This document shows positions 42,533-50,883 of a DNA stretch of 64,000 bases, in pieces. The stretch is from Desulfurivibrio sp. (GTDB taxonomy: Bacteria > Desulfobacterota > Desulfobulbia > Desulfobulbales > SURF-16). The notes beneath the pieces were generated by a model. That model did not search any database. It was not told the origin of the DNA and saw only the letters and a program-made list of their open reading frames with translations. The stretch spans positions 1-64,000 of the forward strand of contig QZKJ01000086.1 of the NCBI GenBank assembly GCA_003605035.1, written 5' to 3'. The position numbers were made by a program, and so were the translations under genes. Position 1 is the stretch's first letter, and the number at the start of each line of letters is the position of its first letter.

Positions 42533-44569
42533 TCAGTAACGAATGACAAACTGCCCTCCGTACGCAAACTCGGTCTCATCTTCATCAATATAGGTACAAT
42601 AGGCGTGCATTGAGAAAATCTTGTTAATTGTCCAGTTATAACTTGCGCTGTAATCATCCGCATCTTCACTGTGGTCAAGACTCAGATTCAACTGGGTTTT
42701 GTAGGTGGGCGCCACGGTGACACTTAAATAATAGGTAAATTCAGAAGAGTCCTCTTCATCCCACTCGTTGCCGCCACCCACCTGCATGGAGAGTATATCA
42801 GAAGGCCTCCAGCTGACGCCAATTAAACTGGCCGCGGTCCAGGTATTTTCTTCATCATTTGAGGTATTATATCTTTCCGTCAGATCAACGGTCATTTCGG
42901 GGTTGAGCCGTGCGGTAAACTTCAAGGTGGAATTGAAGTCCTGTGAGGTATTATCCAGTTCTTCATCAGTATCGGTGATATAGGCAAGATCAAGATTCGA
43001 GGTCAGATCAGGGAATATCAACGCGGTCATAAACATGTTGTAATTATAGCCTGTGCTCGTTTTCACGTCTGCTTCATAGTTATCGCTGCGCGTAACGCCC
43101 CAGTTCATGTCCAGGGTGGGAAGCAGCAGCGATGAAAAGCTGATGGAGTATAAACGCGTCTTCTCCTCGTCTTCATCTTCTATCTGATCCGTAGATTCGC
43201 TGGCGCTGACGGTTGAAGAAAACTCCTGAGTGGGAGACCAGATGAAACTTGTGGCGTTGTAGGTCCGGTCAAGGTCATTTTCCGAGGATGTCTGACCGTC
43301 TTCCAGAATCAGGTTATAGGTCCACTGGAGCTCGGGGGTGATATCGAAACGGACGCCGGTGTCGCCTAGATAATTATACGAGTCTGTTTCGCTTCTGAAT
43401 TTCTGGCCGGCTTGTCCAGTAACCCTTTCATAGGCTTCAACCCGGCTTATGGTGAAATCATCATCAGTGGGGACATCATTTTCCACCAGCATGATATAGC
43501 GCGCGGTTAATTGAATAATTTCGACTTCAAAACGCTGCTGGATAGGGTCGTATTGCATGGAGAGCGGCGCCCCCTGGGGAGTCCAGTTGGTTCCGTCATT
43601 ACTGGAATAGACAGACAAGCGGAAGAGGTTGAGATTCCCTGCTTCCGTTTCCGTCAGGTCCTGCTCGGTGTAAATGTAGATCGCGTTGACCGGTCTGGGG
43701 TCAACCTGAAAGATGGCCAGGTTATAGCGTTCATTGGCAGGGACTACCTGGGGAAGGGGGCTCAGATCTGTCCAGTCCGGTTCCTCATCCGGAAATCTAT
43801 TATCCTGGCCGCCGCGACTTACGATGCTGTGAATGGGGACCAGAACAGTTCCCCCAGGCTCAAAGCGTGTTTCAAACTCCTGGGTATTCTTGGAATACTG
43901 CCCGAGAAAGGTTACATTAAGACGATCCTGCCAGAAGGATTTGTCTGTGGTCAGACGGGCAAGCTGATTGGTGGATTTATCATTACTGTTGTCAACGAAA
44001 TTATCGGTATCATTGAGATCTATGTTGTAATAGGCTTTGGCATACAATAAATCCCAGTCGATATTGAAACCGCTGTAGGTGCTTTCCGTGTCAAGCTCGC
44101 TGGGACTCTCGTCATCCTTGGTGCTGCTCATTCCATAATTGAGCTGCACGATCGGCCAGAGTTCCTTCTGCCAGTTACTGGTCCACCTGCCCTGCCAGTT
44201 GCTGCTGGTCTGATCGGCCCTTTCAGAGTTGCGCAGCTTGGTCCAGGTGCCGGACAGGTCAAAATAGAATATTTCATTATTTATCTGGTAGTCAAGGGAC
44301 GGGGTAATGGCCTCTGTTTCACTGCCTTCCCGGAAGGTTGTGGTATAGCGGAGATTTTCATCAAGGCTCATGACCGGAGTCAGCGGTTGCTCAAACTCAA
44401 GCGTGGTGCTCTGATTGACTTGAGACTCACCCCCTTCATCCTCAGTATGCTGATATGCTCCGACAGCATTAAATGAGAGAGGCTGTCCCTGAACAAGATC
44501 GTTGCAGAGAAAAACCATCAACAACAGGGCAAGGATAATGCCGTTATATTTTCTCCCTCCTCGCATCAC
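42533..44569 (-). CDS. Outer-membrane beta-barrel protein with discoidin-like insertion
   Basis: The 678-aa protein has a signal peptide (about 1-29), many alternating beta strands with Asp/Glu-rich loops, and a C-terminal aromatic residue in GGQFVIRY, as usual for barrels recognised by BamA. An inserted domain (about 285-400: SVYSSNDGTNWTPQGAPLSM, then TARYIMLVENDVP) looks like an F5/8 type C (discoidin) module. It is first in the cytochrome operon. It could be the porin sheath of a porin-cytochrome conduit or a surface barrel. No similarity to a named conduit porin is evident to me. Confidence 0.78.
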   Translation of the reverse strand: MMRGGRKYNGIILALLLMVFLCNDLVQGQPLSFNAVGAYQHTEDEGGESQVNQSTTLEFEQPLTPVMSLDENLRYTTTFREGSETEAITPSLDYQINNEIFYFDLSGTWTKLRNSERADQTSSNWQGRWTSNWQKELWPIVQLNYGMSSTKDDESPSELDTESTYSGFNIDWDLLYAKAYYNIDLNDTDNFVDNSNDKSTNQLARLTTDKSFWQDRLNVTFLGQYSKNTQEFETRFEPGGTVLVPIHSIVSRGGQDNRFPDEEPDWTDLSPLPQVVPANERYNLAIFQVDPRPVNAIYIYTEQDLTETEAGNLNLFRLSVYSSNDGTNWTPQGAPLSMQYDPIQQRFEVEIIQLTARYIMLVENDVPTDDDFTISRVEAYERVTGQAGQKFRSETDSYNYLGDTGVRFDITPELQWTYNLILEDGQTSSENDLDRTYNATSFIWSPTQEFSSTVSASESTDQIEDEDEEKTRLYSISFSSLLLPTLDMNWGVTRSDNYEADVKTSTGYNYNMFMTALIFPDLTSNLDLAYITDTDEELDNTSQDFNSTLKFTARLNPEMTVDLTERYNTSNDEENTWTAASLIGVSWRPSDILSMQVGGGNEWDEEDSSEFTYYLSVTVAPTYKTQLNLSLDHSEDADDYSASYNWTINKIFSMHAYCTYIDEDETEFAYGGQFVIRY

Positions 44570-44884
44570 CAGCTACATTCCACATGTAATTAATAATTGC
44601 ATACAGTCATTTTAATCCAGCCCAGAAATTCCCTTCCCAGCACATTACAAAAAGACCTGAAACAGAAAGATTATGCAATAGTTTAATGAAGAAAATGCAA
44701 AATAAATCAGGCACCTACTTCATTAATTTGTTAAAAATAAATAATAACGCCCCTGATACAAAAAAAATTCCGGCCTGGAAACGATTAGGAGGGAAGGGGT
44801 ATCGTTTCCTGGCCGGAATTTATCTCATGAGATATTCTTTGCTGTTGTTAGATTAACATAAAAATCACTTGCAGAACCTGTTCA
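44570..44884. other. Intergenic region with operon promoter and upstream terminator
   Basis: There is no gene here. It holds the terminator of the second OmcS-like gene (44765-44821) and about 190 bp of AT-rich DNA in which the promoter of the barrel-cytochrome operon should lie. I see no clear sigma-54 element and no full RegA-like box in it. Confidence 0.6.
44765..44821 (-). terminator. Rho-independent terminator with 21-bp arms
   Basis: AAATTCCGGCCTGGAAACGA-type arms (44765-44785 and 44801-44821) pair with one mismatch across a 15-nt purine loop. On the minus strand the stem is followed by a run of eight T. It ends the OmcS-like (2) transcript and separates it from the operon downstream. 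Confidence 0.88.
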
Positions 44885-45997
44885 TCAACCAGCATCCTTG
44901 GTGGTATGACATGCAAAGCAGCCACAGGCGGCATTATTCGCTCCAGCCTCGCAGGTGCTGTAGTCCCAGCGTAGCAGATCCGCATTTGGCGAACCATGGG
45001 CGCGATGGCAGGAGATACAGTTCACGATGGCGTCGCCCGCTGTGTTATTGACGTCACTTACCGGGCCGGCAAGTGCTGCCGGCCGGTCAGTGGCTACGGG
45101 AACGAGGGGCAGATAGGTTCCATCAACGCCATAACTCGCATATTCCGTGCCGGCCAGATTATTCATGTCATAATCGGTGGGATGCCTGAGCCACGCGGAA
45201 CCGGCGGTGTTGGCGGTGTCGGCGCCTTTGTCATCGGCTGCGCCGGAGTGGAAATCGCCATGGCATTCAGCACAGAGGTAGTTGATGCTCTTGATCCCCT
45301 CGCCGGCGGTAGGCGGGGTATCGTTTGTTCGGTCATAACCGTAGTATTGATTATGATCGGTCGAATCGTTGGTATATTCCCAGTCGCTGTCCTCATAACC
45401 GATTATACCGTACAGAAAACGGAAACTCTTTGCCGCTGTTGAACCATCAATGGCTGCGTCGTCGGCATGATGCGATCCTGAGATGGCGGTAAAATCATCG
45501 ATAAGGGTTGTCCCGTCACCGTGTTCACCATGACAGCCATAGGTTCCCGCGCAGGTGAGCTGCTGGTCCCAGGTTCCTGCCTCAGTCACCTGGGTATTGG
45601 CATCAAAAGCTGAATTCCAGCCCGGGGGTGTTTCTCCCAAAGTAGCATCAGAGGAATTCAAACCAACAACATTATGGCCTGCGGTGTCATCACCTGCCAC
45701 TACCCAGCGGAAGTTGCCGCCGGCAAGGGTATTGGTGCCATAGGTAGCCGTGGCCGAGAAAACATAGGGAATGTTGCCCCCACTGTTAGCTCCGGTATGA
45801 CAGCCGACGCAACCGCCGGTCTTGTTGACCAGGGCGCCCTGCGGGGCGGCAATAAGATCACCCCCGTCCTGGCTGTTATGCATGGTATGGCAGTCCACAC
45901 AGGGTCCCTGGGCCTTGCCAACGGCGAACTGTGGCGCCGTCAAGGCAAAACCAAGCAGTCCCAAACCTAGTGACAATACTTTCATTCTTTTAAGCAT
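44885..45997 (-). CDS. OmcS-like multiheme cytochrome c (2)
   Basis: ATG 45997 follows GGAGGGA and gives 370 aa with a signal peptide (about 1-28). Heme motifs are CVDCH, CVGCH, CAECH, CISCH and CFACH, plus the same wide C-AGTYG-CH motif seen in paralogue 1. Shared words (PCVDCHTMHNSQDGG, GHNVVG, LRHPTDYDM, CISCHRAHGSP, CHTTKD) show both are OmcS-type. It is a single-gene unit with its own terminator and a perfect-core RegA-like box 77 bp upstream. It is likely the highly expressed filament cytochrome. Confidence 0.84.
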   Translation of the reverse strand: MLKRMKVLSLGLGLLGFALTAPQFAVGKAQGPCVDCHTMHNSQDGGDLIAAPQGALVNKTGGCVGCHTGANSGGNIPYVFSATATYGTNTLAGGNFRWVVAGDDTAGHNVVGLNSSDATLGETPPGWNSAFDANTQVTEAGTWDQQLTCAGTYGCHGEHGDGTTLIDDFTAISGSHHADDAAIDGSTAAKSFRFLYGIIGYEDSDWEYTNDSTDHNQYYGYDRTNDTPPTAGEGIKSINYLCAECHGDFHSGAADDKGADTANTAGSAWLRHPTDYDMNNLAGTEYASYGVDGTYLPLVPVATDRPAALAGPVSDVNNTAGDAIVNCISCHRAHGSPNADLLRWDYSTCEAGANNAACGCFACHTTKDAG

Positions 45998-46365
45998 CTG
46001 AGTCCCTCCCTCTCGTAGGTTAGCTTTTTTTGATACGGCTTGATAAGCTAGTTTTTTTTTACAAAAAATGGAATATGGCAAATTGTCGCAGGATTCACCA
46101 CGAACCCTCATCCCTAACAATCAAACAGGGCCCACCATACCCCATCAGACACTGCAAAAAAATTATAAATCCCATTATCATGGGTAGTTAGCTCAATCAT
46201 AATCAAGACTTGTCCAAAGTCTGCTGAGATCAGCAAGGGCCTCATTATCAACTCCTGCCACTCCTCATTTTATACCTTTTTCTTGCACATATAACAACAA
46301 TCTTCAATTTGACAGCATGAAAAAGATTATACCGTTTGTTTTATAATCAGATATCCAGTTACCCT
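45998..46365. other. Leader and promoter region of the OmcS-like (2) gene
   Basis: 368 bp without a gene. It contains RegA-like box 2 (46074-46090). The rest is AT-rich with no tRNA, riboswitch or other RNA signature that I recognise. Confidence 0.55.
46074..46090 (+). promoter_or_regulatory. RegA/RegR-like box 2
   Basis: TATGGCAAATTGTCGCA matches the window consensus at 16 of 17 positions. It lies 77-93 bp upstream of the OmcS-like (2) start codon. Confidence 0.65.
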
Positions 46366-46671
46366 TTAACTGGCACGGATAAATTTCAAACCAGCCCGGT
46401 AACCATCAATTCCCTTCCGGGACCACATCACCACAGCCTTTTGGGGAAGCATCACATGAACATTGGCAATGACATTCACTATCTGGCCCAGGACAAGCTC
46501 ATCTGCCGCCCTGATCCCGATACCGGTCTCACTGATATCGAGAAGTTTCACTTCCATGCCAACCATGGCCAAATCACGAATTTCAAGCTTCAATAGAGCA
46601 TCATCACCCAAATCATGCGCAACAACCCTTTTTGCAAGCCTCCCATCCGCCAAAATGCCGGCTCCAACCAT
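46366..46671 (-). CDS. PilZ-domain protein
   Basis: The 101-aa protein consists mainly of a PilZ fold: LLDISETGIGIRAADELVLG then VVMWSRKGIDGYRAGLKF match the D/NxSxxG-type second motif and the closing strands. The N-terminal RxxxR c-di-GMP arginine pair is not obvious (LAKRVVAHDLG may be a degenerate form), so ligand binding is uncertain. It has a GGGAGA ribosome site. A perfect RegA-like box lies 164 bp upstream. Confidence 0.7.
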   Translation of the reverse strand: MVGAGILADGRLAKRVVAHDLGDDALLKLEIRDLAMVGMEVKLLDISETGIGIRAADELVLGQIVNVIANVHVMLPQKAVVMWSRKGIDGYRAGLKFIRAS

Positions 46672-46834
46672 ATATGTCTCCCAGACTCCTTCTCTGTCTC
46701 ATGTTTTTCTTCGGTTGATTTTCGCGCCCCCCTCATTCGGGATTCGCCTCCATAACTCGCCAACCATCTTGTCGTCAGAAAACTTTTTTATAGCTTCGTA
46801 ATTACAAATTAACACATAATTACGCGAAAAAACA

Positions 46835-46851
46835 TGTGGCAAATTGTCGCA
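46835..46851 (+). promoter_or_regulatory. RegA/RegR-like box 3 (perfect consensus)
   Basis: TGTGGCAAATTGTCGCA is identical to the consensus. A second half-site (ATGTCGCAG) follows near 46870. The target would be the minus-strand PilZ gene (start 46671); the other neighbour, a kinase gene, ends here rather than starts. Confidence 0.65.
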
Positions 46852-46899
46852 CCATTAAAAAAGTGTAACATGAATGTCGCAGTCGTTAAAAATTTCTTA

Positions 46900-48432
46900 T
46901 CAAGCTGTATTATGGGCGGGGAGACAGCTGTTAACGGTCTTGTAAAAAGAGCATTCGGGACATGTTTCCAATTTCCGGAGGCACATTGCCGCTACCCTGC
47001 TCTGACCGGCTGATCCTGCAGTTGCCCAGCAGATCCGGCCGAAATGCGGATAGGCGGAGCAATGACGCGAAGGTTCAGTCTCAATCCCGCATCCCAGGTA
47101 TTCCCAGCATGGGGTCATCCTGTCCTGCTCTTCGCTCTGAATGGGGAAATTAAGCAAAAATTCAGCGCCCTTGCCGACCTCATTTTTCACACTGACAAAA
47201 CCACAGTGCTCTCCCATGATTTTTTCAAGAATACTGAGCCCAAGTCCTGTACCAAGCCCGCCCTTTTTGGTCGTAAACAATGGTTCAAAGATGAATTGGA
47301 TGATATTTGGATCAATACCTTTACCCGTATCCCTGACTGCAATCGTTAAATACGGCGCATTATGAATTGTCACCTGCCCGGTGGACAGGGACAAAATCCC
47401 GCCTGCAGGCATGGCATCAAGGGCGTTACAGATCAAAATATCCAGCGCCTGCTCAATCTGCAGAAAATCAATCTTAGCCTTGGGCAGACCAGCCTCATAA
47501 TACTCCTCGACCGTTATATGCTGTTGCCGACACCGTCCCTGATAACGAGGGGCTATCGCCCGCAGCGGTTTGCTGATTTCTTCACGCCGCAGTTCAGCCT
47601 TGGCCACATTACAGTAGTCAAGAGTGTCAACTAAAATTTTCTCCCCCCTGGCAATCTCATTGATTATTGCCGCGACAGATTCCCCCCCCTCTTCTCCTGA
47701 GTCGACATTTTCTTGCCGATTTCGCACTAAACCGCCAACAACCAGCAGGGAATTTCTCATTTCATTGGCAACGCCAACGGTTAGCCTGCCAAGCGCGGAA
47801 AGCTTTTCCGTCTCACTTAATTTCTGCTGCAGCAAGCTGATGTTTTCCTGCGCATGCAAAAGCTTTCCTTTGAGATCATCCACCTTTTTTTTGTCGCGAT
47901 TGGCCTGTTCCGATAAAAGCCCAAGCGGCACGGTAATAAAATAAAGGAAGGTGATTCGTACAACAAGATCAGTCCAGTTGATGAAATCCAAAAGCGAGGT
48001 GATGCTGAGGAGGTAAAAAAAGGCTGAAAGGGTGGCGGCCAGCAGACCGAACCGCAGTCCGAAATAAATGGTATGGAGACAGACAAGAAGATAAAAACCC
48101 AGGAAAAAACTATTCTCAAAGCTCCGTTCAGAATAAACCAGGTTGGAGAGGAAAATGATATCGAAAAAAAACGAGGCGATATAGACCTTTTTCAGCCAGA
48201 CCGGCCTGAGGAAAATCACGATATAACAGGCAATGCTGTAAAGGGAAAAACCAATCAGGGTTTTGAGCAGAATGGCTTTTTCACTGGCGGAATAGGGCAC
48301 CAGCAACAGCCAGCCGATTCCGGCAAAGAAAGAGACGACTCGTAAGACAAGAAAGGTTATATCAACTTCCGAAGTAACAGCAATAACCGTCTGCCATTGT
48401 TGCTTCAGAGCATTTCCTTGAGCTTCAAACAC
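46900..48432 (-). CDS. Membrane histidine kinase-like protein lacking the phospho-histidine, with two-CW domain
   Basis: The 510-aa protein has about six membrane helices (25-175), a coiled-coil, a HisKA-like segment and HATPase_c (DTGKGIDP, GGLGTGLGLS). The H-box reads GVANEMRNSLL: the expected His (CAT) is Asn (AAT). The C-terminal about 70 residues form a Cys-rich two-CW-type module (PCWEYLGCG, HCSAYP, ICWATAG, LETCPECSFY), probably metal- or redox-binding. It may be a non-phosphorylating partner kinase or sensor. It lies next to tusA-like and regBA genes. Confidence 0.85.
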   Translation of the reverse strand: MFEAQGNALKQQWQTVIAVTSEVDITFLVLRVVSFFAGIGWLLLVPYSASEKAILLKTLIGFSLYSIACYIVIFLRPVWLKKVYIASFFFDIIFLSNLVYSERSFENSFFLGFYLLVCLHTIYFGLRFGLLAATLSAFFYLLSITSLLDFINWTDLVVRITFLYFITVPLGLLSEQANRDKKKVDDLKGKLLHAQENISLLQQKLSETEKLSALGRLTVGVANEMRNSLLVVGGLVRNRQENVDSGEEGGESVAAIINEIARGEKILVDTLDYCNVAKAELRREEISKPLRAIAPRYQGRCRQQHITVEEYYEAGLPKAKIDFLQIEQALDILICNALDAMPAGGILSLSTGQVTIHNAPYLTIAVRDTGKGIDPNIIQFIFEPLFTTKKGGLGTGLGLSILEKIMGEHCGFVSVKNEVGKGAEFLLNFPIQSEEQDRMTPCWEYLGCGIETEPSRHCSAYPHFGRICWATAGSAGQSRVAAMCLRKLETCPECSFYKTVNSCLPAHNTA

Positions 48433-48509
48433 CTAGAATTGACACTTGCAGGGGTCGGTCACCGTTTGGATCAACCGACACCCTGAGAGTTGAATTTAGC
48501 AAAATTTAT

Positions 48510-48746
48510 TTATTTCCCCCGGCGGATAAAAAATCTGAAAAAACCGCTTTCATCGTGTGCCCCGAGAAACTCATGGCCAGCCCTTGTGCACCAGCCGGGA
48601 AGATCGTTTTTCGATCCCGGATCAGTCCCCAGCACCTCAAGAACCTCTCCCGGTTTTATTTTATTGATAAATTGCTTGGTCTTCAGCAGAGGCATAGGGC
48701 AACTCAATCCTTTCGCATCCAGGGTCAGATCGGCTTTCATTTCCAT
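48510..48746 (-). CDS. TusA/SirA-family sulfur carrier protein
   Basis: The 78-aa protein has the active-site word LDAKGLSCPMPLLKTKQFIN; the Cys of CPMP carries sulfur in TusA-type proteins. The C-terminal half has an extra Cys in GWCTRAGHEFLG. GAGGAGA precedes the start. Family roles include tRNA thiolation and sulfur oxidation or reduction; in sulfur-metabolising bacteria several copies are common. It sits upstream of the kinase-like gene and divergent from regB, with which it may share box 4. Confidence 0.9.
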   Translation of the reverse strand: MEMKADLTLDAKGLSCPMPLLKTKQFINKIKPGEVLEVLGTDPGSKNDLPGWCTRAGHEFLGAHDESGFFRFFIRRGK

Positions 48747-48839
48747 GACTTCTCCTCAATTGCAGTCATAAAATCCGTCATTAATCATTTGACATCTTCA
48801 CATAAAACTGTATTTATCACACCTTATTATCAGACTAAA

Positions 48840-48856
48840 TGTGGTAAAATGTCGCA
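48840..48856 (+). promoter_or_regulatory. RegA/RegR-like box 4, before regB
   Basis: TGTGGTAAAATGTCGCA matches the consensus at 15 of 17 positions. It lies 64 bp before the regB start and 94 bp before the divergent tusA-like gene, which suggests autoregulation of the two-component system. Confidence 0.6.
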
Positions 48857-48919
48857 CATGCTGGTAAAGTTAATTATTCCGGTACGTTTCACGTTTCCTT
48901 CGAGAACAGGGGCTGACAA

Positions 48920-50302
48920 GTGAGATCATGTGATCACAAGATCATAAACGGACAAGCATGCAACAACACCGGTCACGACATTACCTTTGTATGGCTTCTG
49001 CGCCTCAGATGGGCCATTCTGGCATGCCAGCTCTTCATGGTATTGGCCGGGATCAGGATTTTTCATTTACAGATCTCCCTGGGGTTAACCTTTCTGGTGA
49101 TCGGTCTTGGCCTGATCAGCAATATCTTTCTTTACAATCTGCCCGCTCCCAAGAAAATCATTCCCTGCTGGATTCCCGCCCTGGTGATGTTTTTTGACAT
49201 CCTGCTGATGACCGTTCTCTTTTTTCAGGTTGTCTCCATCTATAATCCGCTGAGTATCCTCTATATCATATATATTGTTCTCGGAGCCCTGCTGCTTGAA
49301 CGAAGCTGCTCGTACGCGCTTACCGCCTTCACGTTAACCTGCTATGGCATTTTTTTTTATTTTTCAACCCCGCTGCCGATTGACCAATCGATTCTGACCG
49401 CATCGCGCCATTACCTCGATAACCCTGAAATTCTGGCTGTTTTCAACAGACAGCTGGATGCGTATCTCAGCTCTCACAGTCATTTCATGTTCATTATATT
49501 TTTCCTTGTCGCCCTGCTGATCGTTTATCCCGTTGCCCAGATCAAAAAGAACATGGAGGAACAGGACGAGGTATTAAAAGAACTTGATGAAGAAAGAATG
49601 CGCAACGAAAGACTGGCCTCGCTTGCCACATTTGCCGCCGGCGCTGCGCATGAATTCTCCACCCCTCTGTCGACTATCGCCATAGCCTCGGGAGAAATGC
49701 TCTATCATTTCAAAAAACATGGGGGCGACAAGAACCTGATCGATGACACCCGGCTGATTCGCGATCAGGTGGCCAGATGCAAGGAAATTCTCTTCCAGAT
49801 GTCGGCTGACAGCGGTAAACTGCTCGGAGAAGCTGTTGACAAATTCAGCATCAAAGAGCTAGTTTATGAAGCTATGGCGCTTTTTAATTTTGAGAACCTG
49901 CAGCAGGTGAAGTTTCATAATAAAGTCGGCAATATGCAGGTTATAATGCCTGTCCGCACCCTGACCAGGACCATTAAAGAGCTGATGAAAAACGCCATGG
50001 ACGCCTCAGAACCCGGGGCGCCCATCGAACTTACCTGCTGGAAGGACTCCCAATTCCTCTATTTTGAGGTACAGGATCACGGCATGGGAATGGACGCAAA
50101 CTCGCTGAAAAGAGCCATGGAACCCTTTTATACCAGCAAGGAACCGGGCAAGGGGATGGGCCTTGGACTCTATCTGGCACGCATTATGGCTAACAGATTC
50201 GGCGGCGACCTCTATTTGGCTTCAGCACCAGCACAAGGAACCACGGCAACCTTGACTTTTGCCCTCAACCGGATTCAGGCGGGCAACGCAGCGGATTCTT
50301 AA
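48920..50302 (+). CDS. regB: RegB/PrrB-type redox sensor histidine kinase
   Basis: GTG start after AGGGGC; 460 aa. Six membrane helices span about 22-215; the quinone-site region typical of RegB (GGxxNPF) appears as VSIYNPLS. The H-box AAGAAHEFSTPLSTIAIASG is characteristic of the RegB/PrrB/ActS subfamily, and the redox Cys is kept in DQVARCKEIL, about 42 residues after the His. HATPase_c has GKGMGLGLYLAR. It should sense quinone/oxygen state and phosphorylate the RegA gene product 41 bp downstream. Confidence 0.92.
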   Translation: MRSCDHKIINGQACNNTGHDITFVWLLRLRWAILACQLFMVLAGIRIFHLQISLGLTFLVIGLGLISNIFLYNLPAPKKIIPCWIPALVMFFDILLMTVLFFQVVSIYNPLSILYIIYIVLGALLLERSCSYALTAFTLTCYGIFFYFSTPLPIDQSILTASRHYLDNPEILAVFNRQLDAYLSSHSHFMFIIFFLVALLIVYPVAQIKKNMEEQDEVLKELDEERMRNERLASLATFAAGAAHEFSTPLSTIAIASGEMLYHFKKHGGDKNLIDDTRLIRDQVARCKEILFQMSADSGKLLGEAVDKFSIKELVYEAMALFNFENLQQVKFHNKVGNMQVIMPVRTLTRTIKELMKNAMDASEPGAPIELTCWKDSQFLYFEVQDHGMGMDANSLKRAMEPFYTSKEPGKGMGLGLYLARIMANRFGGDLYLASAPAQGTTATLTFALNRIQAGNAADS

Positions 50303-50343
50303 CATTAGACAGTCCTTATCACCACCACGGAGATGATGTAAAC

Positions 50344-50877
50344 ATGGACACAATTCTGATAGTCGATGACGAAGACCTTTTCAGAAACAGATTGCAGCGC
50401 GCTTTTGAAAGCCGTGGCTTCCTGGTTTATGCGGCGGCAAATTACGATGAGGCGATCAAGGTTATTAAAGAAGACAAGCCTAAACTTGCTGTCGTTGACA
50501 TGAAGATGCCCGGCAAATCCGGTCTCGAGTTGATCAGGGATGCGATGGTCATTGATCCGGACCTGAAAATGGTTGTCTTAACAGGTTATGGCAGCATTGC
50601 CACCGCTGCCGATGCCGTTAAACTCGGCGCAATTTTTTACCTGCCCAAACCAGCGGATGTCGGGGATATCCTCAATGCTTTCAACAGGAGTCCGGAGGTG
50701 GAAATCGACAATCAACCGGACGATTTCACGGCGCCATCCCTTGCCAGAACGGAATGGGAGCATATCAACAGAGTTCTGGCTGACTGCGGCGGCAACATTT
50801 CGGAAACAGCCAAGAGGCTGGGAATCCACCGCAGAACCCTGCAACGCAAGCTTTACAAGTATCCGCCGGACAAATAG
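50344..50877 (+). CDS. regA: RegA/PrrA/ActR-type response regulator
   Basis: The 177-aa protein has a receiver with DDE (8-10), phospho-Asp 52 in LAVVDMKMPG and Lys in YLPKPAD, a proline-containing linker, and the very conserved Fis-like HTH WEHINRVLADCGGNISETAK then RLGIHRRTLQRKL, diagnostic of RegA/PrrA/ActR. Members bind GNGRCRTTNNGNCGC-like sites and control respiratory genes. Five close matches to that sort of site occur in this window. It is the best candidate regulator of the cytochrome island. Confidence 0.93.
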   Translation: MDTILIVDDEDLFRNRLQRAFESRGFLVYAAANYDEAIKVIKEDKPKLAVVDMKMPGKSGLELIRDAMVIDPDLKMVVLTGYGSIATAADAVKLGAIFYLPKPADVGDILNAFNRSPEVEIDNQPDDFTAPSLARTEWEHINRVLADCGGNISETAKRLGIHRRTLQRKLYKYPPDK

Positions 50878-50883
50878 CAGTCA

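Noticed and set aside
46074-46090. Box motif TGGCAAATTGTCGCA as a sigma-54 promoter
   Set aside because: The GG and GC are 9 nt apart in all five copies instead of the required 10, and the symmetry fits a RegA/RegR-type site better.
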